NCBI GenBank assembly: GCA_000310025.1
Contig: FN648899.1
Span: 1-22,073 of the forward strand
DNA from: Ectocarpus siliculosus
Taxonomy: Eukaryota > Sar > Phaeophyceae > Ectocarpales > Ectocarpaceae
Direction: 5' to 3'
Length of the DNA stretch: 22,073 bases
Part shown: in pieces, positions 9,545 through 18,408 of the stretch
Numbering within the stretch: the stretch's first letter is position 1
Layout of the letters: each line of letters begins with the position of its first letter
Position numbers and translations under genes: made by a program
The notes under the pieces: generated by a model
Databases searched by the model: none
What the model was told of the DNA's origin: nothing
Seen by the model: only the letters and a program-made list of their open reading frames with translations

Positions 9545-10713
9545 ACGGCCTCGAAACGAATCCGATACAAAACACAAGACAGTTAAGAACATGTGAGGTT
9601 ATCGCAAAATACATGACGATTTTTACGCGGTGGAATCTGAAACTTTGACATACATACATACATATATAATAATATGTCGTTGGTATTATTATTATCAATA
9701 CAACTGCTAGCCGTACTTTTTGATAATTTCTTTTTGGTCCTCCTAATAGATAGATAGGCTATACACAACAAAAGGATTCCCATTTTTCCCCAAATAGGGC
9801 TACCTCATGAAAAAACACCGACAATAATAGGCTTAGCAGTTGTATTTGTTGTACCAATACAACCACATCATGACAACATATATATTTGCATGTTGTCGAA
9901 ATTTCAGGTTCCAACTCCTAAAAATCGTGGTGTAATTGGCTTGCTTTCAACCATTTTGTTAGCTTCTTCGCTGGCCCCCCAGCTTGTTTCGCGCGAAGCG
10001 CGAAAAAGAACAGACAGGCGGAGAAAGAGACGCAGGCAGGCGTAGATAGATATGGATGGAGCCTCACAGAGAGGCCACACCACTGCTACGGCACACGCTC
10101 ACACCTCACCCAACACCACCAGTCAGCCGTGTACGCAGACTGCTGCTGTTTAGCAGCGCGGGGAGAGTGAAAGTAAGTGTTGTGTGCACACTGCTGTGTA
10201 GCAAGCTCAAAGGATCGGAAAAGATCGGCCTGCAACAAGCAGCAGCAGCAGCAGCAGCATGCAGTCGCCTCCCTCGCTTGTGGTGCTCCAACCGGCTCTA
10301 ACAGTCGAACCCGACCTCCTATTATGCGTGCCTTTGGCTGCCCTTGGTCCACAGCAGTCTTGTGTGCTGCTGTGCTGGTTGTCTTGTGTGTTGTCTACGT
10401 GTGTCATTTTCGACACCGTCACTACTGCTGTGTTCCACGGTTGGTTCCCACACATCAGAACTGAAATTGATCATCATCATGATCATCATCAGACGACAAA
10501 ATGAAAACACTTGAAAATTAAAGGCTCTGCTAGTCGAAAAAAGAACAATAGTCTATGTTCTCCTTCGTAACGAAATGCCGAACATTGCTTCGAAAAGCTT
10601 CGACGAACAAGGAACTTCCCGGGCGGCGGCGGGCAGCGACTTCTGGCGCCATCAACCCTCACCGAAACGAGAAGACTATGTAGAGAAAACGCTTGTGAGT
10701 TGACGATGTCTCG

Positions 10714-10755
10714 ACACCACCACCACCACCACCACCACCACCACCACCACCACCA
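10714..10755. repeat. (CAC)n microsatellite
   Basis: About fourteen uninterrupted CAC units. On the opposite strand it would encode polyglycine in one frame, but nothing indicates translation. Confidence 0.95.
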
Positions 10756-11045
10756 GCAGAAAAGTAGGTATCTAGTGTATAATATAGTCTAGTCAACAAT
10801 ATGTCAACGATCTCATCACACTCTCCCATTGCCAGCACCAACTCGGGGAAACGTGCGTGCAGGTCAGTTTTTTAGCGCATGATGTGCGGTTGTTGTTCCG
10901 CGCTTCGTCCGGCCATGCTTTGCCGGGTATCCGCTCTCGCTCTCACACACACTGTGGCGGTACAAGGCAAATAACATGCCAGCACCAGCAGCACCAGCAC
11001 CATCATGTGCCTGTCTCTTTCCCCGTCTCTCTGGCTCTGTCGCTA

Positions 11046-11046
11046 C

Positions 11047-11085
<39 letters not shown>

Positions 11086-11086
11086 G
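11046..11086. repeat. (CTGT)n microsatellite
   Basis: About ten uninterrupted CTGT units followed by a short TCTC run. Confidence 0.95.
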
Positions 11087-11271
11087 TCTCTCTCTCCATC
11101 CCCCCGTACACTCATTGGCTGCGAATGAACAGTTCTGTTGTATTGAGAAACCGGAGGTCCTCATGATCTCATGATGCAATCTGTTCAACTTAAACGGTCG
11201 GCGCCGCCAAGACGAAGCACGCACTAAAAGGAGAAGTGGAGTGAAGATCTCGAGCAAGGTTAACTAAGGAG

Positions 11272-11733
11272 TCAAGCAGTTGGCCAAGTCCGCTTCCTTG
11301 CGTCTCTTCCCGACCGTAGGGATTGGATCCCCAATTCTGCCCTGACGGCTGCATTACTTGTGCGCTTGGAGCATCCTAGGATAATTTTCGCTGCTTTCAT
11401 CTGCGCCGCCTCGAGTTATTTCACTACCTTCTTATTTCCTTCCCATACTTCTCCGGCGTACTCTAGCGGCGGTACGATTACGCTCTTCAAAACCGTCAAT
11501 TTGACGCGTGTATCGAGGTGCCGGTTTGCGCGTATTGGGTGCAGCTTCCCTGCTCGTGCTTTGCCCTTTTCCGCTACCTTGGACATGTGTGCATTCCACG
11601 AGCAATCTTTTGCCATCTCTACTCCGAGGTATGTGTACTGGTCCAGTACTGCAATCTCCTCGACCACCCACTTGTATCTCTATGCAATTGGTTCCTCCCT
11701 GTCCTCTTTGCATACCATGACGGCACTCTCTCC
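11272..11733 (-). pseudogene. Non-LTR retrotransposon (LINE) reverse transcriptase, C-terminal fragment
   Basis: The minus strand encodes the region after the reverse-transcriptase active site of a LINE. In one frame it runs from VMVCKED through DQYTYLGVEM and SVIVPPLEYAGEVWEG to AELGIQSLRSGRDARKRTW. The YLGV and LKSVIVPPLEYAGEVW motifs are typical of the thumb and connection region. Three stops fall in this single frame (TAG at 11680-11682, TAA at 11416-11418, TGA at 11272-11274); the last may be the true end. The catalytic palm is missing and the fragment ends near a G-rich run (11734-11756). It is a dead relic. The clade was not determined. Confidence 0.82.
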
Positions 11734-11993
11734 GGGGGGGGGGGGAGGGGGGGGGAGTGTTCAGCATTGCGGTTTTTAAACCAACCTCCGGGTGTTCAGC
11801 TTCACAATGTTATTAGATAAAATTAGACCATCATCTGATCAGTTAAAATTAGACCATCTGATCAGTCAAGGGACCATCTGATCAGTCAACCGTTGACTGA
11901 TCAGATGGTCTAATTTTATCTTATAAAAGATATGCTCAGAGCTCGTTAGCACCCGGCCGGATCACATGGGCTTGAGGCTGTTTGTAGCTTAAT

Positions 11994-12076
11994 CACGGGG
12001 CGTGCAAGACCCCTTGGGATTCGAACCCGTGCGTGGAACCTTGTGTAAGAACGCTTTGACCATTAGACCACTAAGT
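11994..12076 (-). other. tRNA-like sequence in the palindrome cluster, minus strand
   Basis: Reads AGTGGTCTAATGGTCAAAGC (A box) and, downstream, CACGGGTTCGAATCCC (B box). It is flanked by the 19-mer palindromes. Acceptor pairing is not convincing, so I treat it as a pol III-type SINE head and not a tRNA gene. Confidence 0.65.
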
Positions 12077-12267
12077 CAACGTTGACTGATCGGATGGTCT
12101 AATTTTATCTAATTAACGGGGGGTCCGTCCCCGGAGATCTCTACTCTCAATCCCAGTGATTTAAGCTACAAGCAGCCTCATGCCCATGTGATCCGGCCGG
12201 GTGCTAACGAGCTCTGAGCATATCTTTTATAAGATAAAATTAGACCGTCTGATCGGTCAACGTTTAC

Positions 12268-12336
12268 TCAGTGGTCTAATGGTCAGAGCCTTCTTGCACA
12301 AGGTTCCACGCACGGGTTTGATTCCCAGTGGTTCAC
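12268..12336 (+). other. tRNA-like sequence in the palindrome cluster, plus strand
   Basis: Second copy in the opposite orientation: AGTGGTCTAATGGTCAGAGC, then CACGGGTTTGATTCCC with a degraded B box. It shares AAGGTTCCACGCACGGGTT with the minus-strand copy. Confidence 0.65.
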
Positions 12337-12734
12337 TTACACAAGAACCGCCAATTGTTTACCAAACAGCGGTGATTGGCGAAGGGTCCGTCCCCGGAGA
12401 TCTCTACTCTCAATCCCAGTGATTAAAAGCTTAACCCCAAGTGATCCGGCCGGGTGCTAACGAGCTCTGAGCATATCTTTTATAAGATAAAATTAGACCA
12501 TCTGATCAGTCAACAGGTTGACTGATCAGATGGTCTAAGTCAACGTTGACTGATCAGATGGTCTAATTTTATCTTATTTAGACCATCTGATCAGTCAACG
12601 TTGACTGATCAGATGGTCTAATTTTATCTTATAAATGTTGCGTCCCCAAAACTGAGAATTAAAACATACCCAGAATAAGAACAAGACACGCCCGGAGAGG
12701 CTGATCATTCGGCCGTGTTTCGGCCGTTAGATTG

Positions 12735-12971
12735 ATGTTGGCACCACAGATAGTTCGCGTGTTTAGACCAAAAACAGGTGGAAACAATGTTCGCGGGGGA
12801 GGCGTTGGAGGATACTTCGAGCTTCTTGTTGGAGGTGATCAGCTGGAACTTCCAGTAGAGGCTACGGTTTCAAAGAGAGGCAGTTCAAAAGAAAAATGGG
12901 AGTTGCTTGAGTGTTTTTGGCTTGTCCCGACCATTAGAAATACGTTTTCCATATTTCACGATACGGTTTAA
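12735..12971 (+). CDS. Unrecognised short open frame
   Basis: A frame starting at an ATG and encoding about 78 residues, with a glycine-rich stretch (GGNNVRGGGVGGYFELLVGG) and a normal-looking amino-acid mix. It lies between the palindrome cluster and the DIRS-like element. I do not recognise it. It could be a chance frame or a relic of another element. Confidence 0.2.
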   Translation: MLAPQIVRVFRPKTGGNNVRGGGVGGYFELLVGGDQLELPVEATVSKRGSSKEKWELLECFWLVPTIRNTFSIFHDTV

Positions 12972-13019
12972 GAGAGAAAAACCGGATTTACCTGAGCAAA
13001 TATCGGGGAGACCTCAATA

Positions 13020-13125
13020 CCCAGCTGCAGGGCCCCCAAACTACTGAGAAATGAACGAACCCTTTCATCATTCCCTGTTTCCCCCCAAAAGCGTCGAAAA
13101 GGAAAAGAGGTAAACAAGAACAGGG
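13020..13125 (+). repeat. Terminal repeat A1 of the DIRS-like element
   Basis: About 100 bp, from CCCAGCTGCAGG through AACTACTGAGAAATGAACGA to AAAAGCGTCGAAAAGGAAA. It matches A2 at 19743-19849 with only a few differences. It ends just before the gag start codon. Confidence 0.9.
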
Positions 13126-13129
13126 AGAT

Positions 13130-13693
13130 ATGTCGGGTAGGTCGACTCGATCGGGTGCGTCGGGGACAGCGTCGTCAAGCCGTGGCAGAGGCTGCGGCAG
13201 GGGCGGATCAAGTGCCGGCCGTGGACCGGGTGCGGCTCCCACCGCCGCCCCGGCCCCCGCTCCTGCGGCTCCCGCTCCTGCAGCGGCTCCGGCTCCTGCG
13301 GCAGCTCCCGCCGCCGCTGCTGCCGCCGCTGCTGCCTCCGCGCCGGCACCTGCGGCCCCACCGGCGCCCTCACCACCGCCGGTGGCCCTCTTACAGCCCA
13401 ATCTCGCCAAGGCGACTGTGGTCGCCTCTTCCACACCGCTGGCGGACTTGCCGTGCATGGCCGTGTTCGGTCTGGCGGGCAGTGAGCCGAGGGTCCACGG
13501 CGATCGGGTATTATTTCCTTCCGGGGAAGCGGTGAGTGCTGTCCCTGTCGCTCTGGTCGGCATGCTCGCGTATGAGTTGGTGACAGAGGTCGCTCCGCTA
13601 CCGGGGGTACCATCTTACTTCCAAGCGGTGGACACGGCGATGGGCATCGAGCGTGGGGCGCGGGACGCGCCCCCGCTGTTTCGGAAGGCTCTG
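13130..13693 (+). pseudogene. DIRS-like Gag, N-terminal part
   Basis: Starts at an ATG directly after repeat A1. The first 35 residues are Arg/Ser/Gly-rich (RGRGCGRGGSSAGRG), as in RNA-binding termini. Residues of about 36-90 are almost pure Ala/Pro, and an ordered region follows (LADLPCMAVFGLAGS and VALVGMLAYELV). The frame stays open into the repeat array until 13795. A GTGAGG donor-like site follows the CTG codon at 13691-13693. Because the second Gag part begins at 14484 right after an AG, the two may be joined by splicing in phase 0, or separated by an insertion. Assignment rests on position in the element rather than on a recognised domain. Confidence 0.55.
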
Positions 13694-13724
13694 GTGAGGT
13701 CAGGGGTGGTGGAACGTTGCCTTA

Positions 13725-14425
13725 ATACCTCTGCCGCCATGCTGGGGTGTGCAATGCCGTTAATCCCACCGTGCTCTGTGGGTGAAATCGTATAGCGTAC
13801 GGCCGATGCTTGCGTTACGTTACCTTATTACCGCTGCCGCCATGCTGGGGTGTGCAATACCGCGAATCCTACCGTGCCCTGCGTGTGGGTGAAACCATAC
13901 CGTACGTCGCATTGCTGCCGTTTGCGTTACGACTACCATATTACCGCTGCCACCATGCTGGGGTGCGCAATGCAAAGAAGACCGCGTGCGTCAGAACCGC
14001 AACGCCGCGCGAAATAGTCCTGTTGGCCATGTTACCTGTTGGTTAGGTTGCCTTATTACAACTGCCGCCATGCTGGGGTGAGCAATACCGCCAATACCTC
14101 CGTGCTATGTTGGTCCACATGTATATTTGTAAGGCTGCTCCTTGTGTTACATTACGGTGCTGGCGCTGCCACCATGCTATGATGTACAATACAACCAAGG
14201 CCCAGCGGTTCGCAACGTGTCGTATTGCGCCTACCGTCTTCATTTTTTTCTTGCCGCTGCCACCATGCTGGGGTGGGCAATACCGAACGCGCCGATGCCG
14301 GGGTGTGAGCAAAACACCGCTATACAGTGGTCACGATGCGGTCCTTCTTACGCTAAGTTGTTACCGTTTCCCATCGCTTATCGAAAATAATACCGCTGCC
14401 GCCATGCCGGGGCGTGCAATAAAAT
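13725..14425 (+). repeat. Seven-unit irregular repeat array inside gag
   Basis: A core of about 30 bp, CCGCTGCCGCCATGCTGGGG followed by TGTGCAATACC, recurs at about 13729, 13831, 13944, 14059, 14164, 14252 and 14392. Spacings run from 88 to 140 bp and the spacers are more diverged. The variable period destroys any reading frame. It interrupts the gag region of the retrotransposon. Confidence 0.88.
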
Positions 14426-14483
14426 GATCCCCCTTTCCGTGTTGAGATTCCCGTTCCCTCAGTTGCTGTCGAAAACCACACAG

Positions 14484-15246
14484 ATGAACCCGCTCCCCAC
14501 GACAGCCCTTACTCCCCTTCGGACCGAAAAGGGCAAGGAGGATTGGTATTCTTTCAAACCCCACGTCGACGCAATTATCGCCAAGGGTGTGACGCTGGGG
14601 CTGATGACCTGGCGGAGCATGCTGGACGATTTCGTGTACCGGGGCAACGACATGCTGTTGCAATTTGGAGTACCGGAGAAGGTGTTTGGCATCTTCACCG
14701 ATCTTATGCCGAATGCTCGGAACATCTCCCGTGAAACCACGTTGCGGGACCGCAGTCGTCTCAAAGCTATCGACACGATTAGCGGTGGGTGGAAACTGGC
14801 GGCAACCCTGGCGACGGCCCATCTCTCAGGATACGCGGGTGCTTACCAACAGGCGGCGTCGCAGGCGTCCACCATAGCCGCGGGTATCACCGCCCCGTTG
14901 GCCCCGGTCGGCGGCAGACCGCTTGCGGTACCTCTCCCAGGCTTGGCGACCCTACACACGTCCTCATCTCGCGGAAAAGGTCGCTCCAAAGCCAGGGCTC
15001 CGGGCGGAGGCAGAGGCTCTTCCGGCCCCCCGGCCCCCGCTTCTGCCTAGGCGGCCCAGGAGCGCCTCGACTACAACAAGGCCGTCCAGGCAAAGCAGCA
15101 GGCAATCACCTTCGATCCGAATGGCAATTTCTGCAAGGACGGCCATCAGCAGGGACGCTACCCGCACCACCACTTCAAGAAATGCGCTTTCTCGGAGTGC
15201 TACAGATGCAAGCGCGGGGGTCACCGCGAACATAAGTATACGTTTT
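14484..15246 (+). pseudogene. DIRS-like Gag, C-terminal part with in-frame stop and zinc-binding end
   Basis: The frame includes EKGKEDWYSFKPHVDAII, then FGVPEKVFGIFTDLMPNARN, a Ser/Arg/Gly-rich basic stretch (SSRGKGRSKARAPGGGRGSS), a TAG stop at 15048-15050, and then continues in the same frame to TAA at 15244-15246. The continuation is clearly protein-like. It ends in a Cys/His cluster FCKDGHQQGRYPHHHFKKC and CYRCKRGGHREH, resembling a nucleic-acid-binding zinc knuckle. The frame is open upstream to 14424, but the first ATG after the array and a good AG acceptor is 14484. The single stop may be decay or a suppressed codon; given other damage, decay is more likely. Confidence 0.7.
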
Positions 15247-16264
15247 AAGAAGTACCCGTGATCTCCCAGGTTTCCATGTGTTTGCCAATGCTTTGGGATA
15301 TGTTTGCCAATGACTTGGGGAAGGGATCATGTTCCCTAGCATAGTTCGTTAATCTATTTGTTCGTTAGTTGGCGAATGACGTGGAGAAGGATTATGTTTC
15401 GCTAGTATCGTGGGCGCCTACGTGAGAAAGCTCCGGAGGTTTCGGTTTCATTTCCCAGGTTGCGAGCGGTTAGTAGATGGCGCCATACTTGCGTTTCTCC
15501 TCGACACCGGTCAAAGAGAAAAAACAAAAAAAAACGTATACATACACAGACACACGCGCGATTCTGGTCGCCGTTGGCTTCCTTTCGAACAATTACATTT
15601 TTTTTTTAGGATAGTTCTAAGGCCCCGGAGTCGCGTTGAGTTGTGTCTGTGCTACAGTACGTCATGTTTTCTCGACGGTGTGCCTGGATACAAAACATCG
15701 CTTCGACGATTCGCCTCGTTGTAATTTTCATTTCGTTGAGGGTTGGATAGCGCCCAAACCAGTGCTTTTCGCAATGATTCGTGCCGGGGATTCACGTCAT
15801 GGAGGTGTATAGTGTACCTGGTATTGCAATCGGCAACCCTACAATGTCCCTGTATAAAAAAACGAGCATTTGATTCACGACGCGAGCATTTGATTCACGA
15901 CGCGGGGTTTCTTTCTATTATCGGCTCGCATCATTTCCTCTGCCTGTCTCCTTTCGGGTCGGCGTTCGCACTCTACGGGTCGTTGGGTTGCCCGGAACCT
16001 ACTGATAGTTACGCAACACCCATTCGGTAGAGCTATCGACGTCGCAATACCGACGTTGTCTGCCATTTATGCACACAACACAGCCAAGACATTGATCGAT
16101 CCGCACAACGCGACCGTTCCACGGCGTCAACGTAGCAATGCCTGTAGCACTCCACACTATAAATCGCCCAAACGCGTGTTGTACAGCGGGGCTGAGGCGT
16201 TGGTCTTGTATCAGAGTACCGATCAAGCATGTCCACCCCGTTTGTGCGTCATGTTGGTCGATAG
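15247..16264 (+). other. 1-kb spacer between gag and reverse transcriptase
   Basis: No domain was recognised. It contains two copies of TGTTTGCCAATG-like text (15279-15325) with a more distant third near 15369, and an exact 20-bp tandem duplication CGAGCATTTGATTCACGACG at 15863-15902. It may be an insertion or untranslated spacer. Confidence 0.55.
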
Positions 16265-16339
16265 GTGGACGCGGACGCGTGGTATCGACAACCTGATTGC
16301 CGTCAAGCACAAGTAAATTCCGTCGTTCCCCCTCCGCCT

Positions 16340-17285
16340 ATGCTGTCGGATGAGGAGAGTGAGTGGGTGCGAACGGGCGCCCAACCGCCGAGTGCCCGGG
16401 AGCCCGTCTGGGACGACGTCATGGGTGAGTACGACGCCGGGAACAAGAGCCGCCTTTCGTGGCTCGCTCCGGTACGGGATGCGGGAGAGGGCGGTACGTC
16501 GTTCGTGCCCGAGTTGCCCCGTAAGCACGTGCGCTTCTGGGACGAAGTCATTCTCAATGATCACCCCGAGCGCGACATTTTCCTTTCTTCTCTGCGAGAC
16601 GGGGTCGGCATGCACGATCTTCTTCTCGACTTTCACCGCGGGCCTTCTATCGACCAACCATACAACACAGAACATTTCCGTGGGGTGGTAATGAAAAACC
16701 GTATTCCCGACGAGTTCGATGACTTCGTCAACGCCGGGGTTCAATCTTTGCTGGCCCGCGGATGTATTGCCAAATGGTCGGACGTTCGCACCCCGTCGGC
16801 TTCTGCCAGGCCGCGCATGATCATGCCACTTTCGGTCGAACCCAACAAACCCCGCCTGATATACGACGCGCGCAGTTCGAACGCGGTCACCAAGAAGAAA
16901 CCATTTCCCATAGACACAGTCGCAAGAGTGGCATTAGGTCGCCTCGGAGGGCCGCTTCATGACACCCCTCGACGACTCTTCGGCGTTCCATCACGATCTG
17001 CTTCGCCCGTCTTCATGGACACTCTTCGGTTTCTCCTATCGCGGAGTGTATTGCTGCTGGTGTGTGCTTCCGTTCGGGTTCAGCGCCAGTCCATGGGTAT
17101 ACCATACCCTCAGCGAGGCAACAGCGGGTTTTCTTTGCTCCAAGGGCATCCCAGCGCTGGCGTATTCGGATTATTCCTTCCTTGCCAACTTCGCTGCCAC
17201 GCACGGTAAGGTCCCACGAGACCAGTGGTTAGCAGCCTGCGAGGCGACTCGCGTACAAGTCGGGAAGGAGCGAAAGTCCTCCTAA
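16340..17285 (+). pseudogene. DIRS-type reverse transcriptase (frameshifted)
   Basis: In the first frame (first ATG 16340) a lead region precedes the fingers motifs: FVNAGVQSLLARGCIAKWSD, then RMIMPLSVEPNKPRLIYDAR and KKPFPIDTV. Near 16955-16963 the frame changes by one. The second frame then gives the palm: TPLDDSSAFHHDLL (first catalytic Asp), FGFSYRGVYCCWCVLPFGFS and ASPWVYHTL. The metal-binding box reads AYSDYSFL where a YxDD box is expected, so the second Asp is Tyr. The enzyme copies element RNA into DNA. The frameshift and the missing Asp make this copy inactive. It ends downstream in HGKVPRDQWLAACEAT. Confidence 0.85.
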
Positions 17286-17289
17286 CATG

Positions 17290-17880
17290 GGGCGCCAGCG
17301 CCAACCTTCTCGGTGAAATTGCGGCATTGGCTCGATATCTCTTCCAAGACGCACGAGGGACCTTGGCCAAAAAGCTCGGCACTTTGCAGCCAGCCTCACG
17401 AGCGGAGCGTCGGATGCATCATCCCCGGCGCGGGGAGGGGTGGTGTACGCGGGCGAACGGCCGTTTATGGCGGGCGGCGTGTTCCCGGCTGACTGGTTGG
17501 CCAAACACATCAACCAAAAAGAGATGTGCGCGCTGTATCACCTCCTGCAACAGTTCTGTAGGGCCCACCACCCACTCGCGTACGCGGGTGGTCACCAAGG
17601 TGGACAACGGATCCTTTGTCGGGGCGTTCAATCGGGGGCGCGCCAAGAATCGTGTCACGCGCGACCTACTCGTTCAGCTCTTCGACCTGCAGTTGGAGTA
17701 CGAGTTCGTGCTCTCATTGCCATGGGTTCCGAACGCGGCCAGTGGGGTGGCTGACGCCATCTCGCGGCCGTCCCGGGATACTACCATACGACTCAAGCCG
17801 GCGGCTTTCCGGGTTGTGTGGGAGGCGTTTGGACCGTTCAATATCGACCTCATGGCGTGTACGGCGTCGACGCATCGGTC
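17290..17880 (+). pseudogene. RNase H region of the DIRS-like element (frameshifted)
   Basis: One frame gives ERPFMAGGVFPADWLAKHIN and KEMCALYHLLQQF (about 17455-17560). After a shift near 17560-17580 another frame gives VVTKVDNGSFVGAFNRG, LEYEFVLSLPWVPNAASG and VADAISRPSRD. These match the E, D-N and ADAxSR motifs of DIRS RNase H, which removes RNA from the hybrid. The following FGPFNIDLMACTAS motif is typical of the region downstream of RNase H in DIRS elements. Sequence upstream, between 17290 and 17440, is scrambled between frames. Confidence 0.8.
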
Positions 17881-18408
17881 TCCTCTGACGGCTCCCCATC
17901 GCCGTTCTTCTGTAGGTACACGTGCGCCGGTTCGCAAGGCACGGACGTGCTGGCGCAGAACGTCGCGAGGCTGCCGGCCGGCGGAGGCCCGGCCTTTGGT
18001 TTCTGTTTCCCGCCGCCCTTGATGGCTGGGCACATCGTCCAACATTTGGTCTTACTAACCGGGGGGGCGTTTAGTACCCGCGTTGCCAACGTTTCAGAAG
18101 GAATGCATGTTAATAGGGATTGTTTTCTATTGTTTCCCGATGATCCTCATTTGGTGCTCTCGTTTATGCAGAGGGCAGCGGGTCCGGCGAGTGCCCGAGA
18201 CCTCTTTCGGTTAGCGGTATGTACCAAGTGTGGCTCAGAGAACGTCGGTCAATTCAACTTCTGTTGGAAATGTGGGCGCCCGCCTTTCAAGCTGGCCCCG
18301 CCCCCGGAAACCCAGCCTGTTGTCATCGATCGCGAACTTCTGCAAGACCGGCGTCGGCAGGTGCTGAAAGCTATGTCGGGACGGGCTGGACAAGTTCGCA
18401 AAAGTTAA
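17880..18408 (+). pseudogene. Post-RNase H region with zinc ribbon
   Basis: After another frame change near 17885, the frame reads PSPFFCRYTCAGSQGTDVLA and GFCFPPPLMAGHIVQHL, a conserved block between RNase H and recombinase in DIRS elements. A C-x2-C-x10-C-x2-C zinc ribbon follows (CTKCGSENVGQFNFCWKC, near 18220-18273), then a basic tail. A TAA at 18406-18408 ends the frame, but the same frame immediately continues with recombinase-like sequence. Confidence 0.75.

Larger units (their letters stand above)
9014..9986 (-). mobile_element. 720-bp-family inverted-repeat element, copy B (interrupted)
   Basis: Inverted relative to copy A at 5973-6692. Its ends are GCTGGGCCAGCCAAGAAGCT (9014-9033) and AGCTTCTTCGCTGGCCCCCC (9961-9980). 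It lacks a segment of about 55 bp present in A near the first end and carries a 236-bp retroposon at 9309-9544. Without that insert it would be about 737 bp. Confidence 0.75.
9987..11270. other. Low-complexity region, no recognised gene
   Basis: Contains simple repeats: GCA at about 10237-10259, CAC at 10714-10755 (about 14 units), and CTGT at 11046-11086 (about 10 units). CTGCTG words are frequent. Open frames here owe their length to these repeats, and none resembles a known protein. Confidence 0.65.
11815..12640. repeat. Palindrome-rich cluster with tRNA-like segments
   Basis: About eleven copies of the 19-mer GACCATCTGATCAGTCAAC occur in both orientations, often as facing pairs that form perfect or near-perfect palindromes. 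Three arms of about 60 bp carry GATCCGGCCGGGTGCTAACG followed by AGCTCTGAGCATATCTTTTA: one inverted (11904-11970) and two direct (12183-12245, 12440-12500). Two direct copies of GTCCGTCCCCGGAGATCTCT are present. The DNA could fold into large hairpins. No protein is encoded. It may be a foldback-type element or nested SINE-like copies. Confidence 0.85.

Noticed and set aside
10056-10510. Several overlapping open frames
   Set aside because: Their length comes from GCA/CTG repeats and no frame resembles a known protein.
12988-13613. Long minus-strand frames opposite gag
   Set aside because: They are antisense to the Ala/Pro-rich GC-rich gag region, where open frames occur by composition.
15410-15724. 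Possible aspartic protease (LLDTG) between gag and RT
   Set aside because: Only the short LLDTGQ string fits. No flap or second motif follows, the surroundings are low complexity, and DIRS elements normally lack this enzyme.
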